Assembly (NCBI GenBank): GCA_017959965.1
Contig: JAGCZO010000044.1
Span: 1-33,304 of the forward strand
DNA: 33,304 nt
Reading direction: 5' to 3'
DNA from: Clostridia bacterium
Lineage (GTDB): Bacteria; Bacillota; Clostridia; UBA1212
Part shown: piece by piece, positions 15,410-24,187 of the stretch
Numbering within the stretch: position 1 is the stretch's first letter
Layout: every line of letters begins with the position of its first letter
Made by a program: the position numbers and the translations under genes
Notes under the pieces: generated by a model
Database searches by the model: none
What the model was told of the DNA's origin: nothing
What the model saw: only the letters and a program-made list of their open reading frames with translations

Positions 15410-16381
15410 TCAGCGGACCTTCATCCTGAGATCGCCCGTGGCGGGGAGCTCAAATCTGACAAGCTTCATGGAAGCGAGCCTCGAAAACATTCTCTCGCCG
15501 TAGGCGCTCATCATTTCCTTCATATCCAGATTTGATATCACTATGCACTTTCTCGCCGGATCCGCGACTATGCCGTCGATTATCACCTCAAGCATATCCT
15601 GCCTTGCGGGGGTCATGCGCTCCGTTCCCAGCTCGTCCAGGACCAGCAGGTCCGCATTCTGAACGATCTCAAACACGTTGTCCCGTCTTTCCTGAAGTCT
15701 CTCGTCGTCGCCGTAGTAAAGAAGCGTCTGCATGAGCATCGGAACAGTGGCGTATACCGCAAAGACTCCGGTCCTTATGAGCTCCGTGGCAGTTATACTT
15801 GCCAAAAAAGTTTTTCCCACGCCTGCTTTTCCGTAGAACAGCCTGTTTCTTCCGTTGGCGAAATCGCTGACGAATTCTTTTGCGTCTGCCAAAAGTCTTT
15901 CCGCCGCGGGCCTGTCGGAGGCCGCAAAGATGCCAATGTCAAAAGCCTCGAAGCCCTTCTTTACGGGGATCCCGGACTCCTCAAGAATGACGTCCACGCA
16001 GTTCTTTCTGTAGCAGTCGCAGTAGACCGGCACTCCGTTATCGTCAACGGTACGGCCCGTGTCGCCGCATTTCGCGCAGGTGCAGCAGCCGTCAAGGTAG
16101 TCTGCGGGGAAGCCGCCCTTTTTCAGCAGCTCCTCTCTTTCGGTGCCGAGCCTCATGAGCTCATTTTCCGCTTCCTTGTACTCCTCTGTTCCCTTTCTGC
16201 CTTTTGAAGCAAGGGAGACCAGTCTGATGCCCGCCCCGGATATGCTCTTCTCGATCTTTGTATACTCGGGAAGCGCGGCAGACACCTCCGCTGTTCTGCG
16301 TTCCTTCGTCTGAAGGTTTTCAAGCCTCAGTCCCTCGTATATTTTTTCTACCCGGGCAGTTATTTCGGCGCGGTCTATCAT
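15410..16381 (-). CDS. DnaI/DnaC-like helicase loader ATPase
   Basis: The 323-residue AAA+ protein has an N-terminal helical region and a four-plus-cysteine zinc-binding segment (about 97-125, CTCAKCGDTG ... YCDC). The ATPase follows: Walker A GKAGVGKT (184-191), Walker B LLVLDELG, and sensor-1 VISN. This is the layout of DnaI/IstB-type loaders that place the replicative helicase on DNA. GGAGG before ATG 16381 directly follows a hairpin. The neighbouring DnaD-domain gene supports a chromosomal primosome role rather than a transposon IstB. No transposase is nearby. Confidence 0.88.
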   Translation of the reverse strand: MIDRAEITARVEKIYEGLRLENLQTKERRTAEVSAALPEYTKIEKSISGAGIRLVSLASKGRKGTEEYKEAENELMRLGTEREELLKKGGFPADYLDGCCTCAKCGDTGRTVDDNGVPVYCDCYRKNCVDVILEESGIPVKKGFEAFDIGIFAASDRPAAERLLADAKEFVSDFANGRNRLFYGKAGVGKTFLASITATELIRTGVFAVYATVPMLMQTLLYYGDDERLQERRDNVFEIVQNADLLVLDELGTERMTPARQDMLEVIIDGIVADPARKCIVISNLDMKEMMSAYGERMFSRLASMKLVRFELPATGDLRMKVR

Positions 16382-16390
16382 GGTATCCTC

Positions 16391-16408
16391 CGTTTACGGG
16401 CGTAAACG
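16391..16408 (-). promoter_or_regulatory. Hairpin touching the ribosome binding site of the DnaI-like gene
   Basis: CGTTTACG-gg-CGTAAACG is a perfect 8-bp inverted repeat between the DnaD-type and DnaI-type genes. In the mRNA it would fold as a 7-bp stem with a 4-base loop whose end abuts the GGAGG of the downstream gene. It could modulate translation; it lacks a U-tract, so it is not a terminator. Confidence 0.45.
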
Positions 16409-16435
16409 TCCGTTTCATGGCGGCTGCTCCGCCGT

Positions 16436-17491
16436 TCAATTCTGTTTGTCTGGACTGTCATTTGAGCCGTCCTGCGCGGCGCCGCTGTCGCGGTTCTCCA
16501 GCCACGCAAAGAAGTCCTCGTCGTACTTTCTTTCTCCGCCGTAATGTTTCTGAGTGTCGGCGGACGCCGCATTCTTACCGCGGCCCCCGGAGCCTGTTCC
16601 GGCTTCTTTCTTCGCTTTTTCGGCGGCCCTCAGATCCTCATAATATTGTTTCACCTCGTCGGCGGTCCTGAACCCGTTGGCCTCCCATTTGGCGGTTTCC
16701 CGGTCGATGGCTGCCACGGTGAACGCCCTCACTCTGTTCGTATTGTCAAGGTAGACCGCAAGCATGTCCGTGGTTATGCCCTTGTCAAGCCAGGAGGAGA
16801 TAACGCTGGTCTCCTGCTCCGTAAACGGCCTGCTGAAATTCAGCTTCTTAGTGACAAAGCCTATGTATTCCCTCACCGCGCCTGTCCTCTTCTCCCGCTC
16901 GGCAACGTCCTCCGGCGTCACGACCTTGTCCGCGTACCAGTTTTCGGCCACCTTGGCAACGTAGTTGTAGAAATTCGAAGCGGCGCCCTTGGTGCGGATC
17001 CCCTTGCAGGACGCAAAGAGAATATATATAGTTTCCGGTTCAAAGCCGTACTCGCCCGCGCACTTCCTTATAAAGTCGTACCACCTGGCGTTCATGCGTC
17101 CCGCAAAGAACTCGTTGTTGATATTCGTGACCACCTCTTTGAACTCACGGCCGTAGGAGGTGTCCCGCATTTTGTCGGTCAGGAGGTCCTCTTTCCTTTT
17201 CGCGTAGGCATCCCTCAAAGCCGAATCCGCGGTCAGAATGATATTCTCGCCGTCCACCACCGCCACTCCTGCAAGCTCAAGCTCCTCCAGAGCGCTCCCG
17301 CAGGCTTCACCGCTTATACGGAGCACCGCCGACGCGTCGGACGGATAATACTCGTTACCCTCGGCAAAGCACCGCTTGATATACAGGTAAAGCTTCACTG
17401 CGTCCCCTGAAAGAACGCCGATGATAGTGTCCGTGAATGCGTATGAAACGGGGAAAAAGCCTCCGTTGTCCCGCTGTTTGAGAAGTTTCAT
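16436..17491 (-). CDS. DnaD-domain primosome protein
   Basis: The 351-residue protein has an N-terminal winged-helix-like region (about 1-100) and a DnaD/DnaB_2-type helical domain (FEPETIYILFASCKGIRTKGAASNFYNYVAKVAENWY, about 150-190). A second helical segment follows, with a hydrophilic, Gly- and Lys-rich tail. DnaD-type proteins act at origins and stalled forks to prepare DNA for the helicase loader. The DnaI-like loader encoded next fits this. AAGGAG precedes ATG 17491. It starts 35 bases after the sortase stop. Confidence 0.82.
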   Translation of the reverse strand: MKLLKQRDNGGFFPVSYAFTDTIIGVLSGDAVKLYLYIKRCFAEGNEYYPSDASAVLRISGEACGSALEELELAGVAVVDGENIILTADSALRDAYAKRKEDLLTDKMRDTSYGREFKEVVTNINNEFFAGRMNARWYDFIRKCAGEYGFEPETIYILFASCKGIRTKGAASNFYNYVAKVAENWYADKVVTPEDVAEREKRTGAVREYIGFVTKKLNFSRPFTEQETSVISSWLDKGITTDMLAVYLDNTNRVRAFTVAAIDRETAKWEANGFRTADEVKQYYEDLRAAEKAKKEAGTGSGGRGKNAASADTQKHYGGERKYDEDFFAWLENRDSGAAQDGSNDSPDKQN

Positions 17492-17526
17492 TGGATATAC
17501 TCCTTGAAAAAGGTCTTGGCTTTGTT

Positions 17527-18474
17527 TCAGTTGAGCGGCGTGACTCCGGTCTTTATCGCGTGGACGACAAACCTTCCGTTGGCTTTCGAGTAGAGGAAGC
17601 AGGTGGAAAGGGTCAGAATATCGTCGCCGGAATCGACCTCAACGCCGGTGTCGTAGGCCGAGTCGCTTTTAAGCTTCCGCAGAAAGCTGTCGTATTCATC
17701 CTCCGTAGGAAAATATGTGTCGATGTAGTAGTTCTCGGTGTCGGTCTCATAGGCCGAGAATATCTTCCACATCGTAACGGAGTCTTTGTTGTAAGTGTAT
17801 ATGACCGAATGCTCGTCGTAATAGCTCTTGTTCAAGTAAAGCTTAAGAAGGCCGAACATGGTGCCGTTCTGGACGTTGTGCCCGTAAACAATAGTGTGCC
17901 CCCGCAGGTCCGCACTGTCGCTGCGGTAGTCCATGAAGAGCGTGCCGGCGATATTGTCCTCGCCGTCCATATTTCTTCTCAGGTAGTACTCGTTGTTCTC
18001 AGCCTGGACCACGGGGTAGTTCACGTAGGAATTGTCGATAAACATCCAGAGAACGAAATCCGGATACGCCAATGAGAACTGGGTGAGCTTCTCGCTGTCC
18101 GTGATCTGCGGGTAGTCGAAGCGCCCTGTTTCCACTGTCTTTCCCTCAAATTCGGGATAGACGGGAGTCTCCCGCTTTTCCACCTCCGGGCCCGTGTAGG
18201 ACTGTACCGCGATGCTCCTGTTCTGGGCCTCGCTGTACCTGATGTCCTTTGTGTACTCGTATATTCTTTTGGCCAGCATAACGGCGGCCACTATGAACAC
18301 CGCCAATGCCAGCACCCTGATGATCAGCATGAAGTTGAAGGGTTTCTTTCCCGAGGAATTCCGGGGAACGCTGCCCTTTCTGCTTTTCCGTTCGATCTTT
18401 TCGGCAAGCTCAACAGGTATCTCAAGCGTATATTCGTTTTTGTCGGAATACGAAAAGCAATCCTTCCGTGCCAT
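17527..18474 (-). CDS. srtB: Class B sortase
   Basis: The 315-residue protein has a basic cytoplasmic N-terminus, one membrane helix (about 46-67), and a sortase domain outside. Catalytic residues are visible as His199 in YGHN, Cys292 in LSTC, and Arg301 in NGRFVVHA; the spacing and the long helix before the Cys are class B features. It would join a secreted protein to the cell wall or to a pilus. No protein with a sorting signal is encoded in this window, so its substrate lies elsewhere. The AGAGG site is about 11 bases before ATG 18474, which is a weak spacing. It is the first gene of the operon with the primosome genes, an unexpected pairing. Confidence 0.92.
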   Translation of the reverse strand: MARKDCFSYSDKNEYTLEIPVELAEKIERKSRKGSVPRNSSGKKPFNFMLIIRVLALAVFIVAAVMLAKRIYEYTKDIRYSEAQNRSIAVQSYTGPEVEKRETPVYPEFEGKTVETGRFDYPQITDSEKLTQFSLAYPDFVLWMFIDNSYVNYPVVQAENNEYYLRRNMDGEDNIAGTLFMDYRSDSADLRGHTIVYGHNVQNGTMFGLLKLYLNKSYYDEHSVIYTYNKDSVTMWKIFSAYETDTENYYIDTYFPTEDEYDSFLRKLKSDSAYDTGVEVDSGDDILTLSTCFLYSKANGRFVVHAIKTGVTPLN

Positions 18475-18538
18475 AACAGATCAAACCTCTTCGCCCCGGC
18501 CGCGCAGTCTGCGGCCCTTGCGTCTTCGTGTTTACGAA

Positions 18539-18567
18539 ATTATACAATCCCGGGAGCTCTTTTTCAA
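18539..18567 (-). promoter_or_regulatory. Promoter of the sortase-primosome operon
   Basis: On the - strand: TTGAAA (18567-18562), 17-base spacer, TATAAT (18544-18539). The leader is about 57 bases and contains GGCCGC-N7-GCGGCC (near 18498-18516). I see no convincing terminator for the upstream ABC gene in the 222-base gap 18475-18696, so some read-through is possible. Confidence 0.75.
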
Positions 18568-18696
18568 GGACGCTCCGCGCCTTCGGGAGCCGCTCCGGTC
18601 CGCTGTATTGTAAAAGAAGAATATTGAAATTCGATGAAAAGCTTCCTGTGACCGAATATACGGGAAACTGTCGCGGCAGCGATACGGAGGCCGTTT

Positions 18697-21087
18697 TCAC
18701 TTGTGTTTTGCGGTCTGCCTCTGGGCAATTACCAGCTCGTAATAAAGACCCTTCTTCTCCATCAGCTCCTTGTGGGTGCCGATCTCCGCGATCCTTCCCG
18801 CATCGAGCACCACTATCTTCGAAGCGTTTCTCAAGGTGGAAAGCCTGTGGGCAATGGCGACGGTGGTCCTGTCCTTGACAAGCTCTCCAATGGAATCCTG
18901 GACCTGCTTTTCCATTTCGGTGTCCAGAGATGAGGTCGCCTCGTCAAGTATCAGTATTCTTGGGTCTCTCAGTATTGCCCTTGCGATGGCCACTCTCTGC
19001 CTCTCGCCGCCGGAAAGAGTATATCCCTTCTCGCCGATCTTCGTGTTGTACCCGTCGGGAAGCTTCACGGCAAAGTCGTGGACCCCGGAAAGCTTGCTGC
19101 AGCGCAGCACCTCGTCAACGGTCGCCCCCGGTTTGGCGTAGACAAGATTCTCGTAAAGGCTTCCGCTGACCAGCACGGTCTCCTGGAGCACCGCTCCCAG
19201 CTGGCTCCTGAGGCACTCCCGGTCGTAATCAAGTATATCCGTGCCGTCGATAAGGATGCGTCCTCCGGAGGGTTCGTAGAGGCGCATAATGAGATTTATA
19301 AGCGTGCTCTTGCCTACACCGGAACGTCCCACAAGGCCGATCATCTCTCCCGGCTTCATTTCCAGATCAATGTTCTTAAGGACCATGGACGTTTCCTCAT
19401 ATCCGAAGGAAACGTTCTCGAAGGTGATGTGTCCCTCGATCCTTTTGGCGATCCCACGCTCCTCCTCGTCCTCCTCGGGTTCTTCGAGAAGTCCGAAAAT
19501 TCTGTTGGCGGAGGTGAGCACCCTCAGCATGTGGGAGGGGAAATTGGCAAGCCACCCCAGCGGCTCGTAGATCATGCCCGCGTAGGCGGAGAACATCGCA
19601 CACTCGCCAATGGTCATGCTGCCGCTAAGGATCATGTTGCCGGTGTAGAACAGGAGGAAATACGTGCCCGCGGAAAGGCCAATGCTTATGAAAGGCGACA
19701 GTACCGCCAACAGTATCTCGGTCTTAACGGAAACGTCCCGTTCCTCGGAGGCTGCCTTGCCGAACCTTTTGTGCTCCCTGGCTTCGGTCCCGTAGGCTTT
19801 CACCACCCGTATCCCCGAAAGAATGTCGTGGAGCGCGCCGGAGGTCTTGGACGAGGCCTCTCTTTGTCTGCCCATCAGCCTTCTGGCGTGCTTGTGGAAC
19901 GCCGCGATGGCCGCAACGGTGACGGGCATGGGCAGCAGGAATATCACCAGCAGCTTCCAGTCGTAGACCGCGGTGACCACCGAAACGACTATCAGCATAA
20001 GGACCTGCTGTATGAAGCTGGGGAGCCAGTTGTTCACAAAGCCCTGCATCTGCCCGGAGTCGCCGGAGACGGTGACCATGAGCTCTCCCGTGGTCTTCTC
20101 CTCCACCCGCTTCATCGAGAGGTTCTGTATTTTGGCGAAAAGTTTTTTTCTGATATCGATGACCGTTGAAAGGCCTATCTTCATTGAGACGTAGCTTTTC
20201 AGGAAGCCGATGCCGAGGGTGGCCAGCCTCACGCAAAGCATCAGGAGCACGGTCAGGGCAAAGGGCACGAATACCTTGTACGGATCTGCCGCGGCCGCAG
20301 CGGAAGCCTGTTCGTTTACAACGTAATCGTCCACAAGGGACCTGTTGATGGCAGGCGTGGCCATGTTTACGCCGATTAGCACGAAGGAGATGATCACGGA
20401 GAAGATGATCCCCGCCCAGTGAGGCGTGGCAAGACTCATCATCTTTTTCAGGACTTTCTTCTTGTCAAAGCATTTGACGCAGGTCTTTTCGCCGGGCTTA
20501 AGGGGCTTTCCGCACTTCGGGCACACGTTAGGCTTTAGCCTTTCGCCTGCCGCGCCGCCCGGCTTTCCGCCGTTTCCGGGGCCCTGTCCGGGTCCTTTTC
20601 CTGCCATATTTCCGGGGGTGGCTCCGCTTCCGGGCAAAGGATCAAAGCGCGTCATGCCGGAAAGCATGTCGGATATGGATTTCACGACAGGTATTATCCC
20701 CGCGGAATTGCCCGGGGTCACGTGGAAGAGAGTCCTGACCTCGCCCGTTTTTAATACAAGCTCCGCGGTCAGCACCCCGAAGTCCTTTCTCAGCTCGCAG
20801 GACTCGATGTCCGCTGCCTCGAAGACCTTTCTGCTTACCGCCCTGCCGTCTTCGCTGATCTCCGCCGCCACGGTGCCGGTCTCGGACAGAGCCACGACGC
20901 CCTTGCAGAGTCTGTTGTCCTCGTCAAGGTCGAAAAGACCGGAGGCGGCAGGTACGAAACCGCCCTCGCCAAAGCCCGCGCAGAGAGACGCCAACCTGCT
21001 TTCCATCTCGGCCGCCCGTTTCAGCTCTGCTTTATTCGGTTTCCCGCCTCCGTTTCCTTTGGCGGCGCTTTTCCCGTTCTTTCCCAT
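18697..21087 (-). CDS. ABC exporter half-transporter B with N-terminal extra domain and zinc ribbon
   Basis: The 796-residue protein is a type-I exporter half. Residues about 20-135 form an extra beta-rich domain of unknown role, followed by a Gly/Pro-rich linker. A zinc ribbon (CPKC ... CVKC, Cys189-206) comes next. The six-helix membrane domain spans about 215-515. The ATPase has Walker A GRSGVGKST (about 588-596), LSGGERQR, Walker B LILDEAT and IAHRLST, all intact. I start it at ATG 21087, eight bases after AAAGGG; an upstream TTG at 21093 is too close to that site. It probably pairs with the exporter half encoded two genes upstream. The substrate is unknown. Confidence 0.88.
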   Translation of the reverse strand: MGKNGKSAAKGNGGGKPNKAELKRAAEMESRLASLCAGFGEGGFVPAASGLFDLDEDNRLCKGVVALSETGTVAAEISEDGRAVSRKVFEAADIESCELRKDFGVLTAELVLKTGEVRTLFHVTPGNSAGIIPVVKSISDMLSGMTRFDPLPGSGATPGNMAGKGPGQGPGNGGKPGGAAGERLKPNVCPKCGKPLKPGEKTCVKCFDKKKVLKKMMSLATPHWAGIIFSVIISFVLIGVNMATPAINRSLVDDYVVNEQASAAAAADPYKVFVPFALTVLLMLCVRLATLGIGFLKSYVSMKIGLSTVIDIRKKLFAKIQNLSMKRVEEKTTGELMVTVSGDSGQMQGFVNNWLPSFIQQVLMLIVVSVVTAVYDWKLLVIFLLPMPVTVAAIAAFHKHARRLMGRQREASSKTSGALHDILSGIRVVKAYGTEAREHKRFGKAASEERDVSVKTEILLAVLSPFISIGLSAGTYFLLFYTGNMILSGSMTIGECAMFSAYAGMIYEPLGWLANFPSHMLRVLTSANRIFGLLEEPEEDEEERGIAKRIEGHITFENVSFGYEETSMVLKNIDLEMKPGEMIGLVGRSGVGKSTLINLIMRLYEPSGGRILIDGTDILDYDRECLRSQLGAVLQETVLVSGSLYENLVYAKPGATVDEVLRCSKLSGVHDFAVKLPDGYNTKIGEKGYTLSGGERQRVAIARAILRDPRILILDEATSSLDTEMEKQVQDSIGELVKDRTTVAIAHRLSTLRNASKIVVLDAGRIAEIGTHKELMEKKGLYYELVIAQRQTAKHK

Positions 21088-21157
21088 TGGCAATACCCTT
21101 TAAGCGGTCATATCCGCTGCGAAGTTTTGTTTTCAAATTCAAGGCGCTCTTTGGCGC

Positions 21158-21739
21158 TCACAGATAAAGTTCTATCCTGCGGCGGCTTGCCTTGTCCAGG
21201 GCCGAGGCGTCGGCGATCTCAAAACGGTTGCCGTCAACGTCGGTTATCAGACGCCGCGTCTCCGTCACGTGGAAGATGCTTCCGTAGGTGTCCTTCAAAG
21301 CAAATTCCGCTTTGTTTCCGTCCTCCGTGTCCACCTTCCATGTGGTTATGCCGTTTTTGTCCTTTATTTCCAGTATTTTTGTGATACGCCTGACAAAATG
21401 CCTGCGCAGGATCTCCTTCTCGATGGCGGCAAGGCTGCCGCCTTCAAACTCATCGATGTCCCGGATCATGCCAACCTCCTCCTTGTCGGCATTGAGAGCG
21501 CTGACAAGCTTTCTGTTGGTGTTGAAGGGGAACAGGAGATGCAGTATGACCCGCTTTTTTTCTCCCGTCTTTTTGTCGCAAAGCATCAGGCAGCCGCCCC
21601 CGTCGGAGAACTCGGAATTCTCCGGGGTCAGATAGCGGACCTGGGTCGCCAGAAGCGCCTCCCGGTCAAAAAGTCCGGTGCCCTGAGGGGTGCTTCCGTT
21701 ATCCGCTTTTACATTATCTGTTTTGTTATCCTGAGGCAT
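21158..21739 (-). CDS. DUF1854-family protein
   Basis: The 193-residue soluble protein is acidic at the N-terminus. Its body matches DUF1854: RYLTPENSEF, then a strand-rich part, RDIDEFEGGSLAAIEKEILRR, FVRRITKILEIKDKNGITTWKVDTEDG, and a C-terminal half with VTETRRLITDVDGNRFEI. From memory, in proteobacteria this family is encoded beside ABC transporters, some annotated as linked to cyanophycin metabolism. No cyanophycin synthetase or cyanophycinase is seen in this window. It sits between two ABC halves with gaps of 45 and 70 bases, so a role as soluble partner or regulator of that exporter is likely (inference). GAGAGGAGC precedes ATG 21739. Confidence 0.85.
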   Translation of the reverse strand: MPQDNKTDNVKADNGSTPQGTGLFDREALLATQVRYLTPENSEFSDGGGCLMLCDKKTGEKKRVILHLLFPFNTNRKLVSALNADKEEVGMIRDIDEFEGGSLAAIEKEILRRHFVRRITKILEIKDKNGITTWKVDTEDGNKAEFALKDTYGSIFHVTETRRLITDVDGNRFEIADASALDKASRRRIELYL

Positions 21740-21784
21740 TTTTGCTCCTCTCCGCCTGCAATACCCGTTCCCGGGCGGCCTCCG

Positions 21785-24121
21785 TTAAGCGCCTGCAGGC
21801 TTCTTTTCATAAGCCTTTTCAAGACTTGCGCTGTGTCCGGCATCGTCTTCTTCGATTATATTCTTCATGGCTTCGATCTGAAGCATGTAAAGTCTTCTGT
21901 AGATCCCGTCCTGCATAATGAGTTCCGCGGACGTGCCCTCTTCGCAGAGCCTGCCGTTTTCGATCACTATTATCTTATCGACACCGCTGAGGGTGGAAAG
22001 TCTGTGGGCAATGGTGATGGTGGTGCGGTCCCTGGAGAGCATGTCAAGGGAAAGCTGGATCATCCTTTCCGTCTTTGTGTCCATGCTGGCGGTAGCCTCG
22101 TCAAGCACAAGGATCGCGGGCTTTTTGAGGATCGCCCTGGCAATTGATATGCGCTGGCGTTCGCCTCCGGAGAGATTCTTTCCTCCAAGGCCAACCTTTG
22201 TCTGGTAGGCTTCCTCGAGCTTGACGATGAATTCATGGGCTCCGGCAAGTCTCGCAGCCTCCACTACCTCCTCGGGGCTCGCGTCTTCCTTGGCGTAGGC
22301 GATATTGTCGTAGATGGTGCCCTCAAAAATGTAGGTCTCCTGGGATACGATGGCGATGTTGTCCCTGACCAGGCCGACGGAGATGTCTTTTATGTTCTCG
22401 CCGTCGATCATTATGCTGCCGGATTCCGTGTCGTAAAGCCTGAGAAGAAGATTGGCGATGGTGCTCTTGCCGGCGCCGGAATGTCCCACGATGCCCAGGG
22501 AGCCCCCTGCCGGAACTTTGAAGGAAACGTGGTCGATGATCCTCCTGTTCTTTTCGTAGGAGAAGCAGACGTCCCTGAACTCGATCTCTCCCTTTACAGT
22601 GTCCTTCGGCGACGGCGAACCGCTCTCCTTGACGGAGGGCTCCGCGTCATATATCTCGAACAGTCTCCTGAGGGCATTGGCAAAGTCCGCAAAGGAATCC
22701 ATCATGTCCGCCAATGAATAGAGAGGGGAGTTGAGCATATTGCAGTAGGAGAGGAAAGCGGCAAAGAAGCCGTAAGTCATATGACCTTTTATGGTGAGCC
22801 AGCCCCCCACGAGCCAGACCAGTATGGTGGAAATATACATCACAAGTCTCAGTCCGGGAGGCGCAATGTTTCTGAATATAATGATGCGGCGGGAGCTGGC
22901 CGCCAGGTCCTCGGTGACGTCCTTGAAGCGGTCCGTCTCCTGTTTTTCCATGGCGAAGGCCTTCGTCACCTTGATGGCTCCCATGGAGTCTGTAAGCCTT
23001 CCGTTGAAGCGTCTCGCGGCGGCGTGTCTTTTAAAATGCAGATAGTGCTGGCGTCTGAGAGTCTTTAAGGCCAGCCAGAAGAAAAGAGGAAGCACGGCAA
23101 CGCAGACCGCCGCCAGGCCCGGCTGCATGGTGAACATAACGATCGCCACTACGATTATCTTGGCAATGCTGACCACGTAGTAGGACAGGCCCTCCACGAA
23201 AAACCAGTGGATGCTCTGGGAGTCCTCGTTGATCTGGGTCATGAGGCCGCCGGTCTGCCTTCCGGTGAAGAAATCAAGGGAAAGCCTCTTCATGGCCTCA
23301 AAAATGGTGACCTTAAGGTCGTAGACAAGGAAGCCCGCGGTCTTCGCGGTAATGATCCTCGCCGCCATGTTCACCAGCTTCTCGGCGATCTCTATTCCCG
23401 CCACTATGAGGACCACCATGAGTATCTTCCCGTAGAAGGGATCGCCCTCGGCAAGCACGCGGTCGTAGAAAAACGTTGACGAGAAATACGGGGTTATAAC
23501 GCCAATGCCGCTGACGATGAGCAGCAGGGCCAGCATTAGGGCCACCCGCCAGGCGTACTTCTTCGCGAATATCGCAAACTTCTTCACGATGCCCGCCCCG
23601 CTTCTGCAGTAAAGGCAGGTCTTTGACGCGGGGTTTGCGTAGCGTCTGCCGCAGACGGGGCAGAAAAGCTCCGGGGAAAAATCGCCGGGCTCGCCCCCTT
23701 CGTAAGCACCCTGCTTCAGCTGCATGCAGTACTTGACGAAGAGGATCATGTCGTTCTTGGCGGAAAAGGTGCACATCGCCAATACTTTTTCTTCTTTTTC
23801 CGAGCAGGCGATGACCCTTCCGGTGGAGATAAGCTCCTCGAGCCTGAGCTCGTCAAAATCGTCAAAGGATACGGTCACCGCCGAGGACGCGTTGAAGACC
23901 CTCCGTGGCGAGTGTATCCCGTCCTCGGATTCTGCAAGGAAAAAAGTGCCTGAGACCGCGGTAATTGAGTCCTTTCCGGCGCATAAAAGAGCAACCCCCG
24001 GCGTTGCGTCGAGGGTCAGGTCCGAAAGAGCGAATATCACAGGCTCGCCCTTGAAGCCGCACCCCGCGAGGATCTCGGCGTATTCTTTTTTGAGAGCGCT
24101 GATCTCCAGCAGTTTTTCCAT
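21785..24121 (-). CDS. ABC exporter half-transporter A with N-terminal extra domain and zinc ribbon
   Basis: The 778-residue protein has the same plan as the half encoded at 18697-21087. An extra domain (about 1-140) comes first, then a zinc ribbon (CPVC ... CLYC, about 154-172), a six-helix membrane domain (about 185-480), and an ATPase with Walker A GHSGAGKST (about 545-553), LSGGERQR, Walker B LVLDEAT and IAHRLST. Both halves look ATPase-competent, so a heterodimer with two working sites is expected. The extra domain is shorter than in half B and lacks the Gly/Pro linker. AGGAAGGAACT precedes ATG 24121. The substrate cannot be read from sequence; peptides are one possibility given the carboxypeptidase gene just upstream. 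Confidence 0.88.
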   Translation of the reverse strand: MEKLLEISALKKEYAEILAGCGFKGEPVIFALSDLTLDATPGVALLCAGKDSITAVSGTFFLAESEDGIHSPRRVFNASSAVTVSFDDFDELRLEELISTGRVIACSEKEEKVLAMCTFSAKNDMILFVKYCMQLKQGAYEGGEPGDFSPELFCPVCGRRYANPASKTCLYCRSGAGIVKKFAIFAKKYAWRVALMLALLLIVSGIGVITPYFSSTFFYDRVLAEGDPFYGKILMVVLIVAGIEIAEKLVNMAARIITAKTAGFLVYDLKVTIFEAMKRLSLDFFTGRQTGGLMTQINEDSQSIHWFFVEGLSYYVVSIAKIIVVAIVMFTMQPGLAAVCVAVLPLFFWLALKTLRRQHYLHFKRHAAARRFNGRLTDSMGAIKVTKAFAMEKQETDRFKDVTEDLAASSRRIIIFRNIAPPGLRLVMYISTILVWLVGGWLTIKGHMTYGFFAAFLSYCNMLNSPLYSLADMMDSFADFANALRRLFEIYDAEPSVKESGSPSPKDTVKGEIEFRDVCFSYEKNRRIIDHVSFKVPAGGSLGIVGHSGAGKSTIANLLLRLYDTESGSIMIDGENIKDISVGLVRDNIAIVSQETYIFEGTIYDNIAYAKEDASPEEVVEAARLAGAHEFIVKLEEAYQTKVGLGGKNLSGGERQRISIARAILKKPAILVLDEATASMDTKTERMIQLSLDMLSRDRTTITIAHRLSTLSGVDKIIVIENGRLCEEGTSAELIMQDGIYRRLYMLQIEAMKNIIEEDDAGHSASLEKAYEKKPAGA

Positions 24122-24187
24122 AGTTCCTTCCTTCGGCTTTTGCCTTTGGCGGTTTCAAGAAAAGAGTCTTTGTCTGTGAAGTTACTG

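Noticed and set aside
15410-16381. IstB-type transposition ATPase of an insertion sequence
   Set aside because: There is no transposase or terminal repeat nearby; the zinc segment and DnaD-type neighbour fit a replication loader.
19078-20169. 363-codon open frame opposite ABC half B
   Set aside because: It is a shadow of the ABC gene's frame; the product is His/Gly/Arg-rich with no recognisable domain.
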